64,000 nucleotides of DNA from Glebionis coronaria (Eukaryota; Streptophyta; Magnoliopsida; Asterales; Asteraceae): contig CM046879.1 in assembly GCA_025667525.1 (NCBI GenBank), positions 362,284,639-362,348,638 of the forward strand, read 5' to 3'. The notes beneath the pieces are model-generated. The model worked only from the letters and a program-made list of their open reading frames with translations. It did not search any database and was not told the origin of the DNA. Shown here piece after piece: positions 44,442-53,771 of this stretch. Numbering within the stretch: the stretch's first letter is position 1; every line of letters starts with the position of its first letter. The translations under genes were made by a program, and so were the position numbers.

Positions 44442-45139
44442 TCATTAAGAACCCGTACAATAAGAACAATTCACTATCATATAAGTGGTATATGGAAGAT
44501 GCAGTTAAGCACGCGGCGCTTGCTAGGGATGTGGTAGATGATTACTATGAAACTGATCCTATGAATAGTTACTATTACTCTTCTCATGCTTACATTGAGA
44601 GGGTACAACAATGCTTAGAGCACTTGAAGTACATAGGACAATCGGGTTCTGCACCAATTAAAAAACAACCCACCACCATTTCCATAACTCCATTCAATAA
44701 GAATCCAGGATCTAAGCCAATATTAAACACACCTGTCAAGGCTAAATCAAAATATGTAACTAATGTTCCCTTGGCTTCTACAGGAGTAATTGTTTCTACT
44801 AAGGCTAAAGGATCTAAAGACAAGAAGAATAGGATCAAGCCTTCCACTAGTAGGACTGCGAAGAAGAAAGTAGAAGTTCACCCTAGGAATGTTATTTCAA
44901 ATTTGAATAAAAAGAATCATGTAACTAAGACTAAAGGCCCTGCGCTTGTGCAACAGCCTAAGCAAATTGTGAATTCTAATTTGAGATGTTGGAATTTTAA
45001 TGAATGCATGTTTTCTCAGCGTCATGATTTATGCCTTGTTGATCACGTGAATGAAATGTATGCAATTAGGGACAATCTTGAATGGATTCCAACGGGGAAG
45101 AAATTCACCCAAGTTGGTTGGCAATGGAAACCCACTAGT
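44435..45139 (+). pseudogene. Basic linker region of the H polyprotein
   Basis: Open to the D insertion. The first part is YKWYMEDAVKHAALARDVV and a Tyr-rich helix, then a Lys/Ser/Thr/Pro-rich basic segment (about residues 95-190), then a Cys/His cluster CWNFNECMFSQRHDLC and a WIPTGK-type repeat with QVGWQWKPTSRT. D interrupts directly after this. The Cys/His cluster could bind metal; no known catalytic role. Confidence 0.7.
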
Positions 45140-45144
45140 AGGAC

Positions 45145-46882
45145 TGATAGGTGGGAAAACAACCATCCTTTTACAACTTAATTATAATGAAAACGAGACC
45201 ATAACGTGTATTTTATGTCGTAAATGTCAAAATTATGCGTGGTTTGTCTTTTTGTTATGTTTTAGGACCAAAATGTGAAAAGGAAGGAAAACACGGGCTT
45301 TCACGGGCTTTTATCAAAGAAAAACACAAAAGACGAAGTCAAGAAATCAAGAATGCAAAAAGAACGGAAGTCCAAGGCCTATTCTGAAGATTTATCAAAG
45401 AAAAAGTCCTGAGACAGAAGTTTAATAAAGCCGAAGAACTCAAGTCTTATTTATGAATAAATTTCAAGACGAGTTTAAAGAAATCCCGAGCCAAAAGTCG
45501 AGACTTTAAAGACGAGACGGAAGAAAAGAAAGAAAGGAGGAAGCCACCAACCATTCCCCTCTCCTATATATACCACCCTCATTTGTTAGGAGAGTTTTGG
45601 TTAGTTTTTAGGAGTAGATTAGGATAGATTAGGAGTAGTTTCTCTCTCCAGATTTCTTGCTTTCTCTCTCTTGATTAATGTTTAGAACTTAAATCTTTAA
45701 AGTTGTTATTGTTGAATCTTTGCTTTTTTTAATCAAGCTTTTAATTAATATTCTTCTACCTTTCTTGTTTAATCTTTGCTTTTGATTATGGTTGTGTTCT
45801 TGAGTTTTTCTTAATTTTAATCAAGTGGTTTTGATTGATTTGGTTATATTTGTTAGTTTTGTTGATTTGTTTTGATTAATTATTGTTAGTTGATGTTTAT
45901 TGGTTATTCTGGATTAATCTTTAGGTTGATTTTGGTTAGATTTGATTAAATTCGTACCTAGTTCTTATTCCCCTGTTCTTCGCATCTCCTTACTGTTTCT
46001 TTGCCCAGATTCCGAATCAAGCTCATTTTCCGAATCAACGTTTTCTCCTAATTATTCTGAATAAAGCCTTATTCCGGATGAAGTGATATTCCGGATGAGT
46101 TGATTATTCCGGATGAAGGTTTTCCTTTGATTATTCCGCATGAACAAGTTTTATTCCGGACGAAGCAACTTATTCCGGATGAACCACTTTTTCCGAATAA
46201 AGACCTTTTCTGAATGAGCTTATTTTATTCCGGATGAAGTGACTATTCCGGATGAAGGTTTCTGTTTAATTATTCCGAATGAATCATTTTTAATCCGCAT
46301 CAATTTTTATTCCGAATGAACACATTTTTCCGCATGAACTACTTTTTCCGCATGAAGAGTTATTCCGGACGAACCCATTATTCCGGATGAATCCTCATTC
46401 CGGATGAAGCTTTTATTCCGGATGAAGGAATTTATTCCGTATGAAGTTTTATTCCGAATGAAGGTTTATTCCGGATGAACGAGTTATTCCGGATGAGCAA
46501 TTTATTACGGATGAGTAGTTTTTCTTGGATTTGTATTTTTAATATTTTTCTCTTTTTCAGAAAAGTGACAGTTTTCTGGTGATTATTTTTAGCTTATTTT
46601 TATTACTTCGCACATTTTATTTTTCAGTCTTTAATTAATTTTGCCTTTTAGTTTTACTTTTATTTATTGTTTCGCTTTGAGTTACGTTTAAATATTTGTT
46701 TTGCCCCTTTATTATTTGTCTTTAGTTTATTTTTACTTTGCTTCGCATTTACCTTTTCAAGTAGAATAGATATCCAATTTCCCTTTTCGTTACCAAAAAC
46801 AACTGAGTCACACTTAAACCAGTAATCAATTCGAGAAGATTGGTTTAACAAACTTTCATACGATCTTAAAAACCTTGTATTA
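45145..46882 (+). repeat. Element D 5' LTR
   Basis: 1738 bases. The first 300 or so closely follow the A LTR read on its own strand, including the duplicated CACGGGCTTT (near 45289-45310). TATA box TATATATA at 45565-45572, flanked by CTCTCCT (45559-45565) and AGGAGAG, a short inverted repeat around the TATA box. TTCCGGATGAA array at 46010-46515. Confidence 0.93.
46010..46515 (+). repeat. Tandem ATTCCGGATGAA array in the D 5' LTR
   Basis: About 27 units of ATTCCGGATGAA, ATTCCGAATGAA or ATTCCGCATGAA, spaced about 12-30 bases apart with free spacers. The core TTCCGGAT is the same as in the leader of H. Confidence 0.9.
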
Positions 46883-46884
46883 AA

Positions 46885-46902
46885 TGGCGCCGCTGCCGGC
46901 TC
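46885..46902 (+). promoter_or_regulatory. Primer binding site (tRNA-Asp type), element D
   Basis: TGGCGCCGCTGCCGGCTC two bases after the LTR, identical to A and B. The shared primer implies the same reverse transcription system. Confidence 0.87.
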
Positions 46903-47086
46903 TTTTCTTGAAGATTAACGGTTTTTTGTGAGAGACGCGTTGGCTTTTGGGATCCGTTCACTCGTGAACGTTATTTTTCGTGTCAAAAATTTCAAAAATC
47001 CCCAAAACATTTGAAAAATCATAAAAAGCATCTCTTTTTCAAAGTTTTGCACCAAAAATATTCTTCTTGCTTATCTATTTTTCTTT
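46903..47086 (+). promoter_or_regulatory. 5' leader of element D with the conserved hairpin
   Basis: In GGGATC context, CGTTCAC-TC-GTGAACG (46955-46970) is a perfect 7-bp stem, longer than in A or B. The splice-acceptor-like CAG/GT before the start codon in A and B is absent. Candidate packaging or dimerisation signal (inference). Confidence 0.55.
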
Positions 47087-47739
47087 ATGGATTCTTATGT
47101 CCATTGCGTCGGGTGTGGGAGACGATTATACAGGAAGACTCATGTCAATGGTGTACATGTGAGCGGTGCAGAAACGATATCGACAATACACAATTCGGAT
47201 TTTGTCCATCGTGCAACTCGACTAATTCGTCCTTTTCTAATCCACCTCCTATTCCCCCTAGCATCTATTGTGGAAGCGATTCTCATTGGCATGTTTCGTG
47301 TCCGGTTCGATACCCGTATGGTCACGGGCAAGAACCGGGTTACAATTATGACAATGGAAATAGCTATCCACAAAACTCACCGGATTTTTCTCCATACCCA
47401 TGTTGCCAAAATTGTGGGGGCCCTCACGATACTTCTTATTGTCAGCCAATGAATTATTATGAGCCAAATCCGTGTCCTTATTTTTCTTCACCGATGGATT
47501 ATTATGAACCAAATCCGTGTTCTAATACTTCTCAACCGATGACTTACTATGAGCCACATCCGTGCTATAATTCTGGTTTTCATAACTGTGAGCCCCCACA
47601 TCCCACCCTCAATCATCAATCCTCTCAGAGAATTCGTATTGCGCAACAACTCACTAATCTGAATGACGAAAGACAAGCCATTCTTTTGAAACTTCATGAC
47701 GGCTTAATTCAACTGACCGAGGCATTGAAGGAGCGATAA
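47087..47739 (+). pseudogene. D protein, N-terminal zinc-finger part
   Basis: I take ATG 47087 (MDSYVHCVGCGRR) as the start. A frameshift near 47125-47140 moves the frame to one open from 47011, reading CQWCTCERCRND and FGFCPSCN. Together the CxxC pairs look like a zinc-ribbon cluster. Next come a Cys/His group (YCGSDSHWHVSCP), the knuckle CQNCGGPHDTSYC (47404-47442, spaced CX2CX3HX4C as in Athila gag), three or four repeats of PMxYYEPxPC, and a helical Gln/Leu-rich end (LTNLNDERQAILLKL). TAA at 47737-47739 interrupts; the frame goes on. No capsid domain. RNA binding is a reasonable inference. I recall similar predicted proteins, abundant in Anthemideae genomes, with no known function. Confidence 0.75.
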
Positions 47740-48003
47740 CGACAACGACAAGAGCAAGTATCTAATCTTAGTGATTATACTCCGCCTCTTGTGCGTCCTT
47801 ACTATTATGATGATGATGACGATGAGAATACTATTTCTTGGAATGATCTAGTTGCTCAATGTCCTAGCGCAATTGCACTTCCCTCTCTTAATATCCCCAA
47901 TGCATCCAAGGATTGTGATACATCGAGTGAGATTAGTGATTTTGGTCTTGATAAATTCTTTGATGAGGTTTCTGATGTGCTAACTTTTGAGGAGCTTACG
48001 TAA
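47740..48003 (+). pseudogene. D protein, middle acidic part
   Basis: Same frame as the zinc-finger part after the TAA at 47739. It contains PYYYDDDDDENTISWNDL, LPSLNIPNASKDCDTSSE and a DFGLDKFFDEV block, strongly acidic. It ends at a stop at 48001-48003; a frameshift before 48060 continues into the next part. Confidence 0.65.
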
Positions 48004-48056
48004 GAGGTCGCTCTTAATGATGATGTTCCTTCTACCAACACTTTGGGAGATGATTA

Positions 48057-48770
48057 TTGGCTTTCTCTAATCCTCTTTTTGATCAAGATGATGATTTTAC
48101 TTCTAGTGATGACGAGTCACTATCCGATGAAGACGTTCCGAAGGAAACTTTCAAGATTTATTTGAACCCTTTATTTGATTTTGATGACACTTACATATCT
48201 AGTGAGGTGAATCCACTCTTTGAAGAGGGGATTGAGGACATTGATAGCTCCGACTCTCTTCCTATTGATGAGCATTCTTTGTTAGCCATGCCACCTCCCA
48301 TCGTAGAGGAGATGGAAAGATTTGACCCTACCTTCCGTTTGATTAGGTCTGGTGAGGTGACGCGGGTGGTAGATATGTCTTCTGGTATTTCTCATATTAT
48401 GTTGCCACCCCGTCCTACCGCGTGCACACCCAAGCGGGTGATGTATCGCTTTTACTCTCCTCATTTCATCCCGGGGAATGAGGATGAGTGCTTTGACCCG
48501 GGAGGTGACAATGACCATTCTATGATTGATACCTTTACGGCTTTGCCGAATAGTGACCATCCATTGTCTTTGGGGGATGACAATTTGTCTCCTTTACCCA
48601 CCCCACCTCCCGTGGATCAAGATTTCACATACTTCTCATATGTTGAAAGGACCTTTCTACCATTCAAGACTTATCCTCCTGCCTTTCCTTTATTATTTTT
48701 TTCCTCCGGGAATGAGGACAAGGTCTTTGATCCCGGAATTACATTCGAAGTTTCCCCATGGACCATTTAA
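48057..48770 (+). pseudogene. D protein, C-terminal acidic part with NED-x-x-FDPG repeats
   Basis: A 237-residue open stretch. Repeats: NPLFDQDDDF, NPLFDFDDTY, NPLFEEGIED; then GNEDECFDPGG and GNEDKVFDPGI, two copies of a NEDxxFDPG motif about 80 residues apart. A central basic-aromatic stretch (RPTACTPKRVMYRFYSP) and Pro-rich linkers lie between. No enzyme motif. It ends at TAA 48768-48770, about 30 bases before the shared GTCGAGTCAGGCTCGTGAC, so it sits where pol ends in A and B. Confidence 0.7.
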
Positions 48771-50795
48771 TTCGAGGTCGAGTCAGGCTCGTGACTCGGT
48801 TAATATAAACAAGTGCTTTTCGGGAGGCAACCCGATTATCTATCTTTATTTGTTTTCATCATAAGTGTAGGGGGAGCCCCGTTGGTGTTTCTTGTTTTCT
48901 TTCTTATCATATGCAGGGATTCGAGCGTTTAATGATCAACTCTTGATGATTTTTGACGACCCATGATTCCGTGTTTCCGTCTTCCCGGTTCTATCCTAAA
49001 CTCTTTTGATTCTCTATTTTATAATCTTCAATAGTAAAATAGGAATCACTTTAGTTGTGTCTTCTTTAGCGAGATTTAAACAAAGTGCACAATGTCCTAA
49101 GTGTATGGGAGTTTACTCCCACATACTTAATCATTGAGGACAATGTTTCTATCAAGTGCAGAGGGGACTTCTATCGAAGTTAAGTGGCCTTTTCCTTGTA
49201 TTTGTCCTCATTTTAATTGGAAAATTGATTTTTCGACATTTTTCAAAATTTTTGATCTATTTTGGCCTAGTTGTATAGTTGTATTTTCCTTTGTTATGGT
49301 TGTTTTCTTTCCTTGCTAAAATAAAGTTTAATAAAGTGGTTTTAAAATTTTTCAAAGTCGTGAATATTTTGACTCAACCCGAGTTTACTTATCTAAGTTT
49401 ACTCTAGCTAGTATCCTTAACGTGTTTAAGTCAAGTTTTGCTAGGCTTTTATATAGGGAACCTTAAAACGCGAAAGTCTTAACTCTCACGGGTTAAGAAC
49501 AAGAACTTTTCGCAAGTTCCTATAATTGATCCTAGAGAGTTGTTTATCAAGGAAACTTTAAAATGCGATTTCGAAACGTGAAAAAAGTCTAAGAATTTGC
49601 AAGATCCTATAGGCGACTCGAAAACCCAAAACTTTGATTTAATTGGCTAAGCATCCACGGGTCTCATTCCTTGAGATTTTAAACTGTGGAGAACGAGAGA
49701 TGATAGAGTCAATTATAAGTTTGGTATCCTTTCATGAATTTATGTGAGTTAATTATAAGCCTATTCTCCCATCGCTTGCTAATAAATTTATCTGCAATAA
49801 ATAAGGTTGTACGATTTGAAAAGTTACTTAGCTTCTAGCCCAAGATCGTTTAAAAGTTGCTCGGTATTAATTAGAGTTCATAGCCAAGGCATAACTTATT
49901 GAAGCGGGATGCGAAGATTGGCGAGTCCGAAAAGGCCCTAACAAGGCATGAGGGCTACATTTTGTTGCTAAAGATCCCAAGTGATGTGAAGAATCATTTA
50001 TCAAGAATCAATATGAAGGATCGAGACACACGACGAAAAGCAAATACTCCCCAAAAGATCATGGAGAAGTCTATCCAAAAAGGCCCTAACAAGGTATGAG
50101 GATAAATAGATCCAAGTCCTAAAAGGAGGCGGATCGTTGTATATCAAAATCCCAAATAAAGATTGGAGAAAAATGAAGAAGTCGTGGTCCAAGTATAAAG
50201 AATCTCTCGAAACTTCAAGTGAAGAAATTCCTATTATGAAGAGAAGACCATTATTTCATGAACGTCTCTCAAGATTTGAAGTATGAATTCACTGCCAAAG
50301 ATCGGTCCGAGAAAGGTCTCAAATCGTGAAGTGAGTTATGCCAAGATATGAACTTTATGATGTCCCGAGAAGCAGTTTTAAAAGATTTTGTCCTTTAGCT
50401 AACTATTGATTAAATCGTCCTACTTTATTTTCGGCCTAAATAAACTATCGAAATAAGTCAAACAATGCATCCTCGTGATCATTCAAGACAAAAATAAAAT
50501 ATAAGAGATACACCTAGGAATAAGGGAGTCTAAGTGAATAATTAGGCCACATGAGTTCGTGTTAGTTTGCTAACTTATAATAACAATGATCTCGTTTTTA
50601 AGCTTGGTATGGGGAACGTGAAACTTGAGGATGATAATTATTCATGACATTCCAAAACCCTAAGGTAAGTCTTTAATTTCTTTACTTGTTTTGTTATTTT
50701 CTATCTCTTTAATAAAGGCCAATGTGGATTGATTGTGATGAAAAGTGTAATCTTGCTTTGTGATTAATGCATTGCATGAGGACATTGCAATAGTC
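48771..50795 (+). other. 3' noncoding region of element D
   Basis: About 2.0 kb without a gene and closely parallel to the A 3' region. AAGTGTAGGGG-type tracts lie near 48862, 49098 and 49156. The hairpin CATTG-AGGA-CAATG is at 49132-49145. A GGGAGT/ACTCCC hairpin lies near 49107-49120. A two-copy AAAAGGCCCTAACAAGG repeat is near 49930 and 50078. Further landmarks are the TCTAGCTAGTATCCTTAAC and GAGATGATAGAGTCAATTA blocks. Confidence 0.75.
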
Positions 50796-50809
50796 AAGTG
50801 TAGGGGATT
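50796..50809 (+). promoter_or_regulatory. Polypurine tract of element D
   Basis: AAGTGTAGGGGATT directly before the 3' LTR, identical to A and B. Confidence 0.87.
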
Positions 50810-52547
50810 TGATAGGTGAGAAAACACCCATCCTTTTACCACTTAATTATAATGAAAACGAGACCATAACGTGTATTTTATGTCGTAAATGTCGGAATTA
50901 TGCGTGGTTTGTGTTTTTGTTATGTTTTAGGACCAAAATGTGAAAAGGAAGGAGAACACGGGCTTTCACGGGCTTTTATCAAAGAAAAAGACAAAAGACG
51001 AAGTCAAGAAATCAAGAGTGCAAAAAGAACGAAAGTCCAAGGCCTATTCTGAAGATTTATCAAAGAAAATGTCCTGAGACGGAAGTTTAATAAAGCCGAA
51101 GAACTCAAGTCTTATTTATGAAGAAATTTCAAGACGAGTTTAAAGAAATCCCGAGCCAAAAGTCGAGACTTTAAAGACGAGACGGAAGAAAAGAAAGAAA
51201 GGAGGAAGCCACCAACCATTCCCCTCTCCTATATATACCACCCTCATTTGTTAGGAGAATTTTGGTTAGTTTTTAGGAGTAGATTAGGATAGATTAGGAG
51301 TAGTTTCTCTCTCTAGATATCTTGCTTTCTCTCTCTAGATTAATGTTTAGAACTTAAATCTTTAAAGTTGTTATTGTTGAATCTTTGCTTTTTTTAATCA
51401 AGCTTTTAATTAATCTTCTTCTACCTTTCTTATTTAATCTTTGCTTTTGATTATGGTTGTGTTCTTGAGTTTTTCTTAATTTAATCAAGTGGTTTTGATT
51501 GATTTGGGTATATTTGTTAGTTTTGTTGATTTGTTTTGATTAATTATTATTAGTTGATGTTTATTGGTTATTTTGGATTAATCTTTAGGTTGATTTTGGT
51601 TAGATTTGATTTAATTCGTACCTAGTTCTTATTCCCCTGTTCTTCGCATCTCCTTACTGTTTCTTTGCCCAGATTCCGAATCAAGCTCATTTTCCGAATC
51701 AACGTTTTCTCCTAATTATTCCGAATAAAGCCTTATTCCGGATGAAGTGATATTCCGGATGAGTTGATTATTCCGGATGAAGGTTTTCCTTTGATTATTC
51801 CGCATGAACAAGTACTATTCCGGACGAAGCAACTTATTCCGGATGAACCACTTTTTCCGAATCAAGGAACTTTTCCGAATGAGCTTATTTTATTCCGGAT
51901 GAAGTGACTATTCCGGATGAAGGTTTCTTTTTAATTATTCGGAATAAATCATTTTTATTCCGCATCAATTTTTATTCCGAATGAACACATTTTTCCGCAT
52001 GAACTACTTTTTCCGCATGAAGAGTTATTCCGGACGAACCCATTATTCCGGATGAATGCACATTTCGGATGAAGCTTTTATTCCGGATGAATGAATTTAT
52101 TCCGGATGAAGTTTTATTCCGAATGAAGGTTTATTCCGGATGAACGAGTTATTCCGGATGAGAAAATTATTCCGGATGAGTAGTTTTTCTTGGGTTTGTA
52201 TTTTTAATATTTTTCTCTTTTTCAGAAAAGTGACAGTTTTCTGGTGATTATTTTTAGCTTATTTTTATTACTTCGCACATTTTATTTTTCAGTCTTTAAT
52301 TAATTTTGACTTTTAGTTTTAGTTTTATTTATTGTTTCGCTTTAACTTACGTTTAAATATTTGTTTTGCCCCTTTATTATTTGTCTTTAGTTTATTTTTA
52401 CTTTGCTTCGCATTTACCTTTTCAAGTACAATAGATATCCAATTTCCCTTTTCGTTACCAAGAACAACTGAGTCGCACTTAAACCAGTAATCAATTCGAG
52501 AAGATCGGTTTAACGAACTTTCGTACGAGCTTAAAAACCTTGTATTA
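50810..52547 (+). repeat. Element D 3' LTR
   Basis: 1738 bases, TGATAGGTGAG to GTATTA. TATA box at 51230-51237. It differs from the 5' LTR at a few dozen positions by eye, so D is older than A. Confidence 0.93.
51672..52185 (+). repeat. Tandem ATTCCGGATGAA array in the D 3' LTR
   Basis: Second copy of the array at 46010-46515, with unit order kept and individual units mutated (for example CATTTCGGATG near 52061). Confidence 0.88.
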
Positions 52548-52552
52548 AGGTC

Positions 52553-52925
52553 CTTCACTGCTAATGGAACTACGTGCCCTTTAACTAGGATCACATCCAC
52601 GAAAGTTAGGTCTCAGCGTCCTTTAAATAGGAACACTAGCACTAACAAATGGAAAAAGCGCCCTTTAACTAGGTCAGCCCCCACTATTGTGCCTACCAGT
52701 GAAGAAGTACCTCAGGATCTTAGACAACTAGAATCTAAGCCGGCATTTAGGAAGCAAGTTTGGAAGCCTAAGAATTCTTCGGTTAGCAAATCTAAGATAA
52801 TTATATCTGTACCTGCTAACACAGAGGAACTACTAGATTTTGATACATCGTCCTTGTCTAGTGATATTTTCAGGTGGTCCAAATCATCCTCTGGTACTTG
52901 GACTCTGGATGCTCAAAGCATATGA
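52553..52925 (+). pseudogene. H linker between coiled-coil region and protease
   Basis: The H frame resumes after D with SFTANGTTCPLTRI and two more CPLTR- or RPLTR-like repeats, then a Ser/Lys-rich stretch and SSGTW leading to the protease. A 1-base frameshift near 52895 shifts the true frame into the next segment; this frame stops at 52923-52925. Confidence 0.75.
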
Positions 52926-53771
52926 CCGGAGATCGCTCGATGCTCAGAAATTTCGTCAGCAAGTTTCTAGGAACGGTTAAATTCGGCAACGACCATATTG
53001 CGAAGATCATGGGTTACGGTGAATATCAAATTGGGAATGTTACGATTTCAAGGGTATATTATGTGGAGGGACTTGGTCATAATTTATTTTCAGTGGGACA
53101 ATTTTGCGATTTAAACCTTGATGTTGCTTTTCGACAACATACTTGCTTTATTCGCGATCTTGCAAGAAATGATTTGTTAAAGGGTTCTCGAGGGGATAAT
53201 CTCTACACATTGTCTATTCAAAACATGATTGTCGCCTCTCCTGTATGCCTTCTTTCCAAAGCATCTAAGACAAAGTCATGGTTGTGGCATCGTCGGTTTT
53301 CTCATCTTAACTTTGATGCTATAAACCATTTGGCTAAAAACGAACTTGTTCGTGGTCTTCTAAAACTTAAGTTCGACAAGGATCATTTATGTTCCGCGTG
53401 TTCTTTGGGAAAAAGCACCAAGAAATCATACAAACCTAAAGCTGAAGACACCAACCAAGAACCACTGTATCTTTTGCACATGGATCTTTGCGGGCCAATA
53501 CGTACGGCTAGTGTAAGTGGTAGAAAATACATCCTCGTCATGGTGCATGATTTCTCAAGGTTCACATTGGTAAAAATTTTAGCATCCAAGGATCAAGCAC
53601 CAAAGTATATTATTACTTTCTTAAAGATGATCCAAGTACGTCTTAATGCTACTTTTCGCCGCATTCGCACTGATAATGGAACTGAGTTCGTTAATCAAAC
53701 TCTACGAGACTATTATGAATAGGTCGGTATTTCACATGAAACTTCTGTTGCTCGCACTCCACAACAAAACG
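52874..53771 (+). pseudogene. Protease motif and integrase N-terminal and core region, element H
   Basis: Opens with the aspartic protease motif DSGCSKHMTGD (DSGCS codons 52901-52915), then KIMGYGEYQIGN, YYVEGLGHNLFSVGQFCD, the GAG-pre-integrase region with WLWHRRFSHLN and LCSACSLGK (HHCC zinc site), and the integrase core with HMDLCGP (first Asp) and RIRTDNGTEF (second Asp). A TAG at 53720-53722 follows YYE. The frame then reads VGISHETSVARTPQQN up to C at 53772. The Glu of the triad lies on the far side of C, at 63615-63617. Confidence 0.92.

Larger units (their letters stand above)
45145..52547 (+). mobile_element. Element D: non-autonomous Athila-related LTR element with its own protein
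   Basis: 7.4 kb. LTRs 45145-46882 and 50810-52547 (TGATAGGTG to GTATTA) are similar to each other at roughly a few percent divergence by eye. The target duplication is AGGAC (45140-45144) and AGGTC (52548-52552), one mismatch. It has the Athila tRNA-Asp primer site, leader hairpin, polypurine tract and 3' noncoding region, but no capsid, protease, reverse transcriptase or integrase. Instead 47087-48770 encodes one broken protein with zinc fingers and acidic repeats. LTR and 3' sequences are closest to A, so A-type elements are the likely helpers. Confidence 0.92.

Noticed and set aside
46010..46515. Regularly spaced repeats resembling a CRISPR array
   Set aside because: Units are short and degenerate, spacers irregular, no cas genes, and the context is a plant LTR.
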